A DNA stretch of 64,000 bases from Haliclystus octoradiatus. Lineage: Eukaryota > Cnidaria > Staurozoa > Stauromedusae > Haliclystidae. A model generated the notes under the pieces. The model had not been told where the DNA came from, searched no databases, and saw only the letters and a list, made by a program, of their open reading frames with translations. Location of the stretch: positions 17,855,936-17,919,935 of the forward strand of contig OU744448.1 of assembly GCA_916610825.1 (NCBI GenBank). The letters run 5' to 3'. Below are positions 12,133-41,228 of this stretch, in pieces (the first letter of the stretch is position 1; each line of letters begins with the position of its first letter). Position numbers and translations under genes: made by a program.

Positions 12133-13570
12133 ATCTGCCTCAAATTAGAACAGATCCATGTAGAAAAGGTTTCTTTTATTCAAGATCTAAAGTGTTTAAC
12201 TCGAAACCTATAGATTATAGAAAATAATCTTTAAAACATTGCGTAGTTCTGAATTCTGAGCTGAATAATGTAGTATAACTTATGTATCTTATGTTTGTAT
12301 TTATTAATTTTTAGTTAAAGTTTATTTTAACATTGTTATATTTTAGTAATTAAACATGCTCAATATAATTTCTTTATAATTTTTTACAGTTATTAAAATC
12401 ATATAAAGCAGGACAAACATTGATAACAGCCATTTAAAGTTGAAGTTTTAATCCTGCATAAATCTTCGAAATAAATAAATAAATAAATAAATAAGTTAAA
12501 CCATGTCTATGATGCTTATATGCTCAACTTTGGTGGTTAATTATTTCTTATTTGGTTATTGGTTATTAGATATATATTATTTTCAAAAGTCAAAGACTAC
12601 ATGATTGTTACTAATAGTTTAAAACTATTACTAAAACTAAAACTATAGTAACAATCACGAATGTATAGTCTCCTTTTATTATGTTTAGCTCTGTTAAATG
12701 ACATCGAAATTTTTTGCTATTAGATAACATCTAATATTATTTTGCTTACTTACATCATATAAAGATTATTATATATTAAATTGGTTATTATTTGTATTAA
12801 TTTATACGCTTTATTATGGCTGATGTTGTAGTTAAAATCACACGTACTGGCTGGTTATAAGGAACATGTTTAAAGAATGGTTACGGCTTACTGGCCTTCA
12901 GGATTTATGTAGAATAGTTCAGCATAGGTATGAACTGAAAATGGAGTATTCAAATTTTGTAAATCAGATAACGTTAGAGAGGATAACAATTTATGCAATG
13001 AAGATATACCGAAAAACCGAAAAATGAGAAAATCTGTATTATTACTGTAGCTCTAGCATATGGCTGTAAACTTGAATAAGAACGTCCTAGCCCTCTATCA
13101 TTTTTGATTTTCTGTACTATTTCCCGATATTTTATAGAATTTTACAGTGTAATGTACAAAAGAATTTTCAATCAGATGAACACTTGATGAATTTCCTAAC
13201 AGATGAACATTTTGTTAGAACTAATCAGAAGTACTGCGGTCACACAGAATACGTAGCTAATATGTGTCACTAGACTAGTCACAATAGAAAAGTCGCATCG
13301 CTTGACATTCGTGTTAATCCGCAATCTATATGAGATTCATCGCGCTTAATATGACGCTACGATATATTATTTCGACTGAGCGTTTCAATAGATTTTATTC
13401 TGCTCCTGAAATCACAAATTACATCTTTTTTACGTAATTCGCGAGTTTATATGTTTGTTCATGGCTCAGCCTTGTCAGAAATTTTTTGTGCGACTTATCG
13501 GAGCTATGTCACCTCAAAGATAACGTCGCTTGATCAGCCCACTCTTAACCGCACGACTTGTGACTCGACA
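12133..13570. other. AT-rich spacer without recognised gene
   Basis: An (AATA)n microsatellite lies at 12470-12493. A short inverted repeat built on ATTGTTACTA / TAGTAACAAT lies at 12602-12657. Nothing else here reads as a gene or known element. Confidence 0.5.
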
Positions 13571-15605
13571 AGAAGCAACCGCACGGGGTGCGATCTCAAC
13601 AAGAAGCTATTTCCTTGGCCAAACCAGAAGATAAATGCCAAAATTACATACTAGCAGGTAGACTACATCAACAAACATACATTTAAATGACCTGGAAATT
13701 TTACGTATTTCCATTGATTTTATAATAATCTTTGTTTTCAATTTTTTAGGATTTACCGCGCGCAACTGGTTTTACGGGGTGCGATCTCAACAAGAAGCTA
13801 TTTCCTTGGCCAAACCAGAAGATAAATGCCAAAATTACATACTAGCAGGTAGACTACATCAACAAACATACATTTGAATGACCTGGAAGTTTTACGTACT
13901 TCCATTGATTTTATAATAATTTTTGTTTTCAATTTTTTAGGATTTACCGCGCGCAACTGGTTTTACGGGGTGCGATCTCAACAAGAATCAAGCTATCTAG
14001 AATTTCCGTTGAGGTTCTTGTGTTGGTCATAAGCTCTAATTAGAAAATTTCTTGACATAAGTTTATTTACTGAGTAGGCTGGTCACTTGATCAATTGCAA
14101 CTTTCATCTACATTCATGAGAAGAACTAAAACTCTAAGAAGGAAAGACAAGAAAGACAACTACAATTAAGCACATTTCAATTAACTTGAAATATATTCTT
14201 ATCTGCAATTATGTAACTTAAATACTATATTATACTTCCTTATTTGTACTCAATAATGCATTTTACGGGATGCAATCTACTGTGTGTGATGAATGAATCA
14301 GCGTATGATACTAAATATGAATATTTGCAATGCTGAATTGTTCAGCCCGAATTAATGTGAGAGGCATTCAAAGTCGAGAAAATGAAGGCTTTCTTCAAAA
14401 TCTGAAAAGTGGTGACATCACACTTAGGTCAACCTAGATGGCTGTTGCTAGTTATAGGCTTGACAGTTCTTCAGCCAGTTTTGAAATCACTTCAATACTT
14501 CGATACAAACTTAATTCCAACATTATACTCCCTTATTTGCTGTCAATAAGGCATTTTACAGGATGTAATCTACTAGTGTGATGAATGAATCAGTATATGA
14601 TACTGTAGACTTATGATATAGCCATCAATTTTAACATAGATTTTTCAAACGTATCCAAGTGATACACTAATAAATAATTCAATGAATGATAACATATACA
14701 ATTATGTGCCATGTCTTAAATTCATCCATGTGTACCTCTTACTTTTCTATTTAGATACACTACTTTATTTACAAATGTGGAAATAGCACTTTTTAGTTAT
14801 ATACTAAATTTCATTTCAATAATAATGTAATATGAGGTAAAACATGTAAAGTATGTGAAAGTGCTCAATGTTTGTTAAAACAGAGCATAATATAAAATTG
14901 AGACAAAGATGAGGCAAAGCCTTTCCGTAACTCCAAGTTTCAAGTGTTATAAAATCTTTGTTTCAATTTTATACTAAATTTCATTATATATATTTTATTT
15001 TTTTAATTTTATATACTCAGTTATATTTAAATTTTCAGTATTAAACATGCCATAATTTGTGTAGATAAAATAACTTTTCTTATGTACCAATAATATGAAA
15101 TGTTAACACCGACAGTAGTGAAAATTTGGCTTGGACAATACGATCAATGTAATAATATTATGTGGAAATTATTGCAGGCATTGTTGAAGGGTCAAGGGAT
15201 GCAGAAATGGCAAATTTAGTTCTGTGCAGTAAACCCTAAAAATTTAAAACAAAAATTATAATAAAATCACTGGAAATACGTAAAACTTCCAGGTCATTTA
15301 ATTGTATGTTTGTTGATATAGTCTAACTGTTAGTGTTCCATTTTGACATTTATCATTTGAAAATAGGTTCATCTTGAGATCGCACCCCGTAAACCAGTCG
15401 CGGGGGGTAAATGAAAACAAAAATTATCATAAAATCACTGGAGATACGTTAAACTTCCAGGTCATTTTAAATGTATGTTTGCTGATGTAGTCTACCTGTT
15501 AGTATGTAATTTTGACATTTATCTTTTGGTTTGGGCTAGAAAATAGCTTCGTGTTGAGATCGCATCCCGTAAAACCAGTCGCGTGCGGTAAATCCTAAAA
15601 ATTGA
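13571..15605. mobile_element. Foldback-like element with tandem-repeat termini
   Basis: The left end is a tandem repeat with a 191-bp period: the motif GGGGTGCGATCTCAACAAGA starts at 13585, 13776 and 13967. The right end holds inverted copies of the same unit (TTGAGATCGCACCCCGTAAA at 15371-15390 and a relative at 15551-15570, period 180). Between them, 13990-15200 is non-coding and has its own approximate internal duplication (14262-14340 and 14541-14600, both with ATGAATGAATCAG). Inverted ends made of tandem repeats are the hallmark of Foldback/Galileo-type DNA transposons. No transposase was seen, so the class is inferred from architecture. Confidence 0.6.
14830..14960 (+). repeat. Fragment related to the 41-kb Penelope-like element
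   Basis: The segments GTGAAAGTGCTCAATGTTTG and AGGCAAAGCCTTTCCGTAAC match the region around the retroelement remnant at 40670-41175 and, in part, 48845-48925. It is a short dispersed repeat, probably the terminal region of the same family. Confidence 0.5.
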
Positions 15606-15821
15606 AACCAAAAATTAATATAAAATCACTTGATATAACAGAAAAACAGTTCAGCACATATAAGATATATCCGTACACAAACCTTCATAGTTTTTCGCTT
15701 GATTGCAATCAGGTTGAAGAATATTTAAAGCATTTTAGCATGCTTTTTCCTATCTGGTCAACTGGTTCCACTTTACTTGCTCGCTGTTCACACAAATGGC
15801 AGGAAGAACGATGTGCTGGAA

Positions 15822-15866
15822 CATAGTTTATGGAGAAAAACCCTGGGTTTGTCTCTATAAACTATG
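15822..15866. repeat. 22-bp inverted repeat with 1-bp loop
   Basis: The left arm CATAGTTTATGGAGAAAAAC (first 20 bases) and its reversed partner match at 20 of 22 positions around a single central base. It is likely part of a short transposon that ends in a GATA microsatellite at 16074-16100. It is strong enough to form a cruciform or an RNA hairpin. Confidence 0.6.
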
Positions 15867-16513
15867 GCTGGAAGCAGCTTGTAGTCAAATACCTGCGTGG
15901 CACGCGATGCTGAACAGAGTCACGTCGATTTGCTATTATTGTCCGAAACACCTTCGATGACCCACGCATTCGGCGCATTCGAGATCGAAAAATATATTAC
16001 GCCATTGCTTTTTTCACGTCGGGTTCTACTACATATGTAAAGATAGCCTGGGGGTTTACTCCCACTTGAAACCGTAGATAGATAGATTGATAGATATGTA
16101 ATTGGATTTGATCAAATTTAAACATCCCTAAATTCGATTTAATTATTCATCCGTGCATTAATTAAATTTAAGAGAAAATCGGTTTCTTTATTTCTTGATA
16201 ACTGTCGTTATTAATTAATGGTATTATAACCCTCAAATCATGATGTTATCTATAAAATCTATAAAATATCAGAAGAAGATTACAAGAAGTATTTTGCACT
16301 ATACCCATCATTGCAACATTTGACGTTATTCATATGTTATAGTTATCTCGTGGGAGTTTTGATGATTATCAAAACGATTCGTCATAGCGTCATATGTGCA
16401 CCTGTACAGTCAATCTCGTTTTCAATCAACATTCGCAGTCCCTTGCTTTTGGAACCTCTCATACAGTATATTCCATTTTCTACATTACATCAGTGTATCT
16501 GCAGCAATTGACA

Positions 16514-17545
16514 ATGACGTCTTACACAGTGTTCGTGTGTTGCGGTGTTTATTCGCTGGTATTGTTCATCATTGGACAGGCAATCTACTTGAAAGCTATT
16601 TATATTCGTTCGAAGAGAATGGTAGAAGGCAGTACAACTATCAGCGATTTGCTAACATTTGGATTTTTAATTAGTAATTCTCTTCTACTTATGTTCTCAT
16701 TACCGATGGTTATCATATCGTCATTTTTTGGCAAATGGGCGTTTGCAACAGCCGGTTGCACTTTTGAAGGATTTTGGGTACATTTTACATCGGGAGCAGG
16801 CATTGCGCAACTAACTCTGATGGCGCTAGATCAAAGGCATGCTATTGACACACGAGCATTTCCCAGCAGCAGAGACGTAAAACTCAAAAGGAAGATACTC
16901 TATAGCATCACACCGTGGTTTTATGCGCTGACATGGTCTTGTCCGCCTCTGTTTGGTTGGTCAAAGTACGTCGAGGAGGGCATCGGGATTGGATGTTCTG
17001 CTGAATGGACTGACGACAATGCTCTTGATTTATCATATACAATGACAATTATGGTAATGACTTTTATTCTACCCTTGAGTATAATTGCTATTGTCTATTC
17101 TCGAATTTGGCGCTTTGTTCACCGTCACAACCAGCAAATTAATTTACTTTTACAAAAAACGGATGCTGGTCTTCTATCGTATAGCTCACAATCGAAGGCA
17201 ATTGAAAATGAAGAGAAATTATCAAAGTTCACTATTACAGCTGTTGCGCTTTTTTGCGTATGCTGGACACCTTATGCATTGGCTTCCTTGTATGCAATCT
17301 TTGGTCCTCGTTTTAATGATGATCAGATATATTATACATTGCCTGCTTTAATTGCTAAATCAACATCCGTAATACAGGCGATTGTGTTAGTCCGTCCCAA
17401 GATGTGCATTGCTAGAAAAGAATTAACTGTCACATGCTCGCTACATGTTCGCATAAATTCAAGAAATCAGAAAAACATGAACTCAAGAGAAGCTGGCGTG
17501 AGTCTTGCAATGTACAGCATAGACACAAACCACAATACTGATTAA
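16514..17545 (+). CDS. Opsin-like seven-helix receptor 2 (RGR/retinochrome-like type)
   Basis: This is an intronless paralogue of opsin 1, 343 residues. The start at 16514 (MTSYT) aligns with MADRF of opsin 1; the open frame continues upstream to 16394, but that part has no opsin character. A TATCTGCAG acceptor-like sequence ends 10 bp before the ATG. Visible features are C82 and C161, K282 in PALIAKS, CWTPYA (W251), PPLFGW, and Glu at E85 and E155 (bovine 113 and 181). The shared block EGIGIGCS...WTDDNALDLSYTM-like is nearly identical to opsin 1. The DRY motif is DQR (106-108) and NPxxY is replaced by QAIVL, so both copies lost the same switches. Helix 4 keeps a Trp that opsin 1 lacks. The C-terminal tail (residues 300-343) is short and unrelated to that of opsin 1. 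A receptor coupling to G protein is doubtful; retinal binding is likely. Confidence 0.88.
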   Translation: MTSYTVFVCCGVYSLVLFIIGQAIYLKAIYIRSKRMVEGSTTISDLLTFGFLISNSLLLMFSLPMVIISSFFGKWAFATAGCTFEGFWVHFTSGAGIAQLTLMALDQRHAIDTRAFPSSRDVKLKRKILYSITPWFYALTWSCPPLFGWSKYVEEGIGIGCSAEWTDDNALDLSYTMTIMVMTFILPLSIIAIVYSRIWRFVHRHNQQINLLLQKTDAGLLSYSSQSKAIENEEKLSKFTITAVALFCVCWTPYALASLYAIFGPRFNDDQIYYTLPALIAKSTSVIQAIVLVRPKMCIARKELTVTCSLHVRINSRNQKNMNSREAGVSLAMYSIDTNHNTD

Positions 17546-17746
17546 TCATATAACCGTTTGATAGAAATATAGATTGCTATAGGTGATGTACATTATGTAG
17601 AAGAATATTATATTTATATTTATATATACGTAAACACTGAACAGTGTTTATCATATCATGAATAGCTAATGCGACAACGATGAAATAGTTTGGCTGACGA
17701 CAACGCCGATAGCATCAGGCTGCTAACACTGTTTACTTTGATGAAT

Positions 17747-17752
17747 TTTATT
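17747..17752 (-). promoter_or_regulatory. Candidate poly(A) signal of the TTLL5 gene
   Basis: AATAAA on the minus strand, 133 bp downstream of the TTLL5 stop codon. It lies inside the probable 3' UTR of opsin 2. Confidence 0.5.
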
Positions 17753-17829
17753 ACCTTACATCTTTAACACATTAGCAGCATTGTATATAGTTATGATATA
17801 TAGTTATCTATACACACGAACATCATACA

Positions 17830-17835
17830 AATAAA
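17830..17835 (+). promoter_or_regulatory. Candidate poly(A) signal of opsin 2
   Basis: AATAAA on the plus strand, 285 bp after the opsin 2 stop codon and 50 bp before the convergent TTLL5 stop codon at 17885-17887. Confidence 0.5.
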
Positions 17836-17884
17836 CGTAATCTCTGTTACAGCATCAAGGCTGAGGCCAGGTTAGCTTTCGTTG

Positions 17885-37062
<19,178 letters not shown>

Positions 37063-38391
37063 CTACAAACAAGAAACATTTCACTTCTGTGGTCAATCTG
37101 CAGGCCTAAGCCAACATGTAGCATGTAAATTCCTACTTAACAGGGGTAATTCATCAAGTCAGTGAACTTGCCTCCATGATAACTCAAATTGTAGTATACC
37201 ATTTATAATTGGATGCCCTTGGTATAGATTGAGCCAGCTACCCTAGATAAGCATTACGTTGTACAGCTACATACCATACAACAATAGTCAATATGACAAT
37301 GGTCAGGCCTCTGGGTTACTGAAGTGAAACATCTGAAAACTAATGATTAATTGCTTAGTCCCTGAAGAATAAATTTCATGGTCTAATTGTGAAACATCAA
37401 ACCAACTTTTAAACGATGTAAGCTAGTCTTATTTAGCTCGATTGCAGTTTTATTTGTTGCATCAGAGTACCGATGAAGATGTGGTAAGGTTTTTCTGCCA
37501 CTCAAAATCAAAACGATAATGCTAGAATCAACTTTTCAAGTTTCACAGAATCGCAGATGACTTTGAATGTGAAAATAGTTGGATTGACGGGAGATTTTAT
37601 GAGAAAAAAAAGAAAAATTAATAAACTTTGGTTGAGTTCAAACTTTCAAATGTGAAGCATTTAACTTGCATTACAGTCATCATATAAGTAAAATTTTGTT
37701 GCTAAAATAGTAGGGTAGTTCGTTAATCAGTTAACAGGTTAACCATTTGCTAAGACATCTACCAGTTTATTTTAATGCTAAACAATTAACCAAACTTATT
37801 TTATCCTTAAATATAGTCAAATAATAGTTCTAATTAATATTCTTTTGTCTGCCTTGCCTCAGTTGACTGATTATTATTGTATTGAAATTTCAATGAGCTC
37901 TAAAAGAATAAATCAAATTATATCAAAATCAAAATATCACTTGTGCATGAATTTTACGATGAAGCATTGACAACCTGAATAAATCATGTAAAACCATTTC
38001 TAGGTGACCGTCCATACCTACAGGAGCAGCCAACTGTACCATCACATTCGTCACATGGCATCTTATTTGACATCCTTTCCCATTGTTTCCATCAGTGGGC
38101 TATGTTACCCATTAAAGTACATAGCCACTTGCATGTTTAACTGAATTATAAAAACATTTATCAAATGAGAGCAGCCTTAACAATTTGAAAATGTTAACCA
38201 CTGACTGATATGAATAGCTGAATACAGTTCAACAGTTAAATTAAGTGATTACGTATCGTATGAAGTAGTCCAAACGATGTCAATTAATAGTAGCCTGGTG
38301 TTAAACCTGGAATTCATGGATTGCATACTGAGGCATTGGATCTCATGGGAACACCCCTGTATAATGGTGAACAAAAAGGCGTACAATGGAT

Positions 38392-38445
38392 CACCCCTGT
38401 GAAAAAAGGTGGGTGTTCAGTTAATGAACTGTTTCACAGGGGTTG
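38392..38445. repeat. 54-bp hairpin with CACCCCTGTGAAA ends
   Basis: CACCCCTGTGAAA (38392-38404) is answered by TTTCACAGGGGTTG at 38432-38445; the centre has TCAGTTAATGAACTG, also symmetrical. The ends resemble CCCTGCGAAAAAAA of the element at 31251-31418, so it may belong to the same family. Confidence 0.6.
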
Positions 38446-38732
38446 GCTGGGTCAAATAAAAACAAATTAAACCCAGACAGTGGCTGTAGTAGCATTATAG
38501 GTTAAACCACTACGCTCTCAGCTAATCCGTCTTCTTGATTCAATTTGTGGTTGAAATCACAATTTCAGAAACACATAAAAACAAAATTGAAAAACATTTT
38601 ATTTTATTACATTGAAATTAAACTTTTCTACGATTTATGAAACTCATTCATGAACAATATATTTGAAAAAAAAAATCCTTCTTCAATCCTTCAAGTTTAA
38701 CTCTCTATAATTAAAAAAGATATTAACAGTAC

Positions 38733-38998
38733 CTCAAATTGAAATTAAGGATAGAAATGTTGTGTTGACAATCGTAGCAATTGATTGCACACCATCGCAC
38801 ACCCAGGATATCTGAAGCATGAGTTGTTGTGCAATCCACTGTGAAAAAGAGCTCGTGCATTTCTATCACAGGGTAGAAGATAGCCACATGTTGAAAATTA
38901 TTACTGGAAATCTCTGCACGCTTTTTCTGTAGGCTATAGTTGATGGGAATAGAGAAAACCTTTGTCTGGGCAAAGTCATGAAGAGGTGATAACTGCAT
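38733..38998 (-). CDS. Exon-like open frame, possible 5' exon of the TTLL5 gene
   Basis: The minus strand holds an 88-codon open stretch starting with an ATG at 38998 and ending in a usable donor (TTGAG|GTACTG, donor GT at 38732-38731) in phase 2. That is exactly the phase required by the acceptor of the next TTLL5 exon (37062). An acceptor-like TAATGCAG overlaps the ATG, so it could also be an internal exon. The protein (with SIPINYSLQKKRAEISS and HASDILGVRWCAINCYDC) is not recognised, and vertebrate TTLL5 has only about 30 residues here. It could equally be a lineage-specific exon, an exon of another gene, or chance. Confidence 0.35.
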
Positions 38999-39304
38999 TA
39001 GGCGCCTGATAGAAAAATGTAGAGAAATTTTTTTGAATTCTTGTTACTCTGCCCCTGTCAAAACAGTTTTATGGCCAAATTTTGATGAAAACTTTTTACG
39101 CAGGGATGCACTTGGATCTCAAACATCTGACGTTGGTGAGCAATAGCAGAGGCAGAAGGGGAAGTTGTTTAAGTTTAGCAGTAGAAATTAAGTTGTGCCA
39201 ATGTATTCCTAAAGCATGTCGAAGCATGGCGTCAAAAGCTGAGTCAAGGCGAGCCAATACTAAATTGTCTCTAGTAGAATATTTAATTGTAAATACTCTT
39301 TAAC

Positions 39305-39629
39305 GATCTGAGCTGCAACACTGCATATCAATATCAACAGATTTCATTGCAGATGGGCCTCAATAGTCAATGCACCACAGTTACTCACAATGCAATTCCC
39401 TTTGGACTAGAGGTATGCGTCGGATAGAAATTTCCAAAAATTGGGTTCAAAGGAATGTGTTTGATTCGAATACATTTACTCGGGACCATTCCACCTGCCA
39501 TCCTTAGATGGTACTACTCTTTTGATGTTTTAGGTAAAGTCAATGTTGAGTTGACCTTCAATGATTTGAAGCACAGTCGATCAGATTTGATCAGATTTGA
39601 AGTTTGCTTGCTATGCCATCTGATGTAAC
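39305..39629 (-). mobile_element. tRNA-derived SINE, copy 2
   Basis: This is the reverse-orientation copy of the SINE at 1984-2312. The head is decayed (GCTTCAAATCATT for the B box), but the GAAGGTCAACTCA junction and the body are clear. About 75 bp near 39413-39480 is absent from the other copies and appears to be an insertion. Confidence 0.75.
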
Positions 39630-39639
39630 TCCCTCAAGA

Positions 39640-40620
39640 TCTTGGCTGTATGATCACTTTCGCAGCCGTAATTCTAGCCATGTATTTTTGTAATTTCTTG
39701 TTAAATTTGCAAAGCAATTTGTCAATTATCCTTAATTATTGAGATCTGATCGCCAAAGTACTTGCCAAAGGCCAAATGTAGGCCTATGTGTTGGCTGCAC
39801 AAAAGAGTATGAAAGTTAGCTCCGATAAGATGTTGGACGCGCGGAATGCATTCTTTCAATCTGACTGATTTGGGGTGTTACACCATTGTTCATTGATGAT
39901 AAACTGCTTTAAAATTTTTTTGAATTTTGTTCATTAGGCCAGATTGGTTAAAAGGTATTTTCTTAAAATTCAACAAAACACCCAACAGTGACATGTAGCA
40001 ACAAGTCATGATAAAACAAATTAATAGCAACATACAACAGCAATATGGATTTTGGTATTGGACTAACTACCGCAATGCCATTGTTTAAATGAAGGATACA
40101 CACCAACGAAAGATTTAAAGTAGTGTCTAAACAAAGCTGGTTGTTTCTGTGAAAGCAAAAAATACTAAATACGTAAATATACATTGAACATTCTTTCATG
40201 TGAGGACTTTTTGTCTCGGAAATACTCAACTAAACACTCAATCAATAACAAAACAGACAGTAATGTGATAAATGTATTATTTGCTTTCAGAGTGGGCATC
40301 CTCTCGGAATGTTACAACTGATATTACGACCTACACAAAAAATGATTTAGAGATTCAGTTGCAGTGTTTTTATGCCGAAGTACGCAACAAAAACGGGAGT
40401 GAATATACATAGTAATATCAACACTTTTGGGAATAAGAAGTGGCCTGGAAAGGCAATTAAACTCAATTTCAATGGCTAGAATTTACAAGCTAACATCGAA
40501 CATTGCGCTTTCGGCATAAAAAAAAAGAGTTTTGCAATCCAAAATAAAGTCATTGAAACAACAAGACAAGGAAAATGTAAAGCACAAAATTCCAATATCA
40601 AACAATGACTTAATAATATT
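39640..40620. other. Intergenic, nothing recognised
   Basis: AT-rich DNA with only short chance open frames. No splice-bounded exon, repeat family or RNA gene was identified. Confidence 0.4.
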
Positions 40621-40624
40621 GAAA

Positions 40625-40667
<43 letters not shown>
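40625..40667. repeat. (GATA)n microsatellite
   Basis: About ten GATA units bordering one end of the retroelement fragment at 40670-41175. A second array of the same motif lies at 41195-41228 on the other side. Confidence 0.95.
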
Positions 40668-40669
<2 letters not shown>

Positions 40670-40675
<6 letters not shown>

Positions 40676-41175
40676 AAAGCAGAGACGAGGCAAAGCCTTT
40701 TCCGTAACTCGGAGTTTCACGCTTTTATTGCGATCTTCAGACGGTGATACTAAAAAATTAAAAACATACGATTACTCCTAAACATACATACATGAGTGCG
40801 ATATCTAGCTATTGTTATCTACAATGGGTTACTGATAAATTAATATTTTTATTGTTTGTTTACAAAGGCATATTGTTGTAAATTTCTTAATGTCTACGAT
40901 TTACCGGATTTAAAATTTCTAAGGTAAAATTTGTTCTCATGCCGGCATTTGGAAATAAGTTCTGATCTTTTGTTGAGTAGGTTAGGCGAACGTGATGTTA
41001 TAATGTGAAATTTCTCCGTAAGGCATAGGTTACATTTATTTGAGATGTTAGTGTATGCGCTAGCAGTAGCTAATATAGACCATATATATACTCTATATTA
41101 TGCTCTGTCCTAAAAAACATTGAGCACTTTCATATACATGTGTGTATAAGAGTTTACACTCAATACAATTAATTT
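40670..41175 (-). mobile_element. Penelope-like retroelement, C-terminal fragment
   Basis: The minus strand encodes SNKCNLCLTEKFHI, LLNKRSELISKCRHENKFYL and a stop. This is the conserved C-terminal end seen in retroelements that carry a GIY-YIG endonuclease. The 3' flank with TGAAACTCCGAGTTACGG recurs in part at 14830-14960. Upstream RT sequence is missing. An RT fragment apparently of the same type occurs at 55190-55400. Confidence 0.55.
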
Positions 41176-41193
41176 TTTTTAATTAATTATTAT

Positions 41194-41194
<1 letters not shown>

Positions 41195-41228
<34 letters not shown>
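41195..41228. repeat. (GATA)n microsatellite
   Basis: About eight GATA units, matching the array at 40625-40667 on the other flank of the retroelement fragment. Confidence 0.95.

Noticed and set aside
16394..16513. Forty-codon upstream extension of opsin 2
   Set aside because: No similarity to opsin 1 or opsin N-termini; the local ATG at 16514 aligns with the paralogue start.
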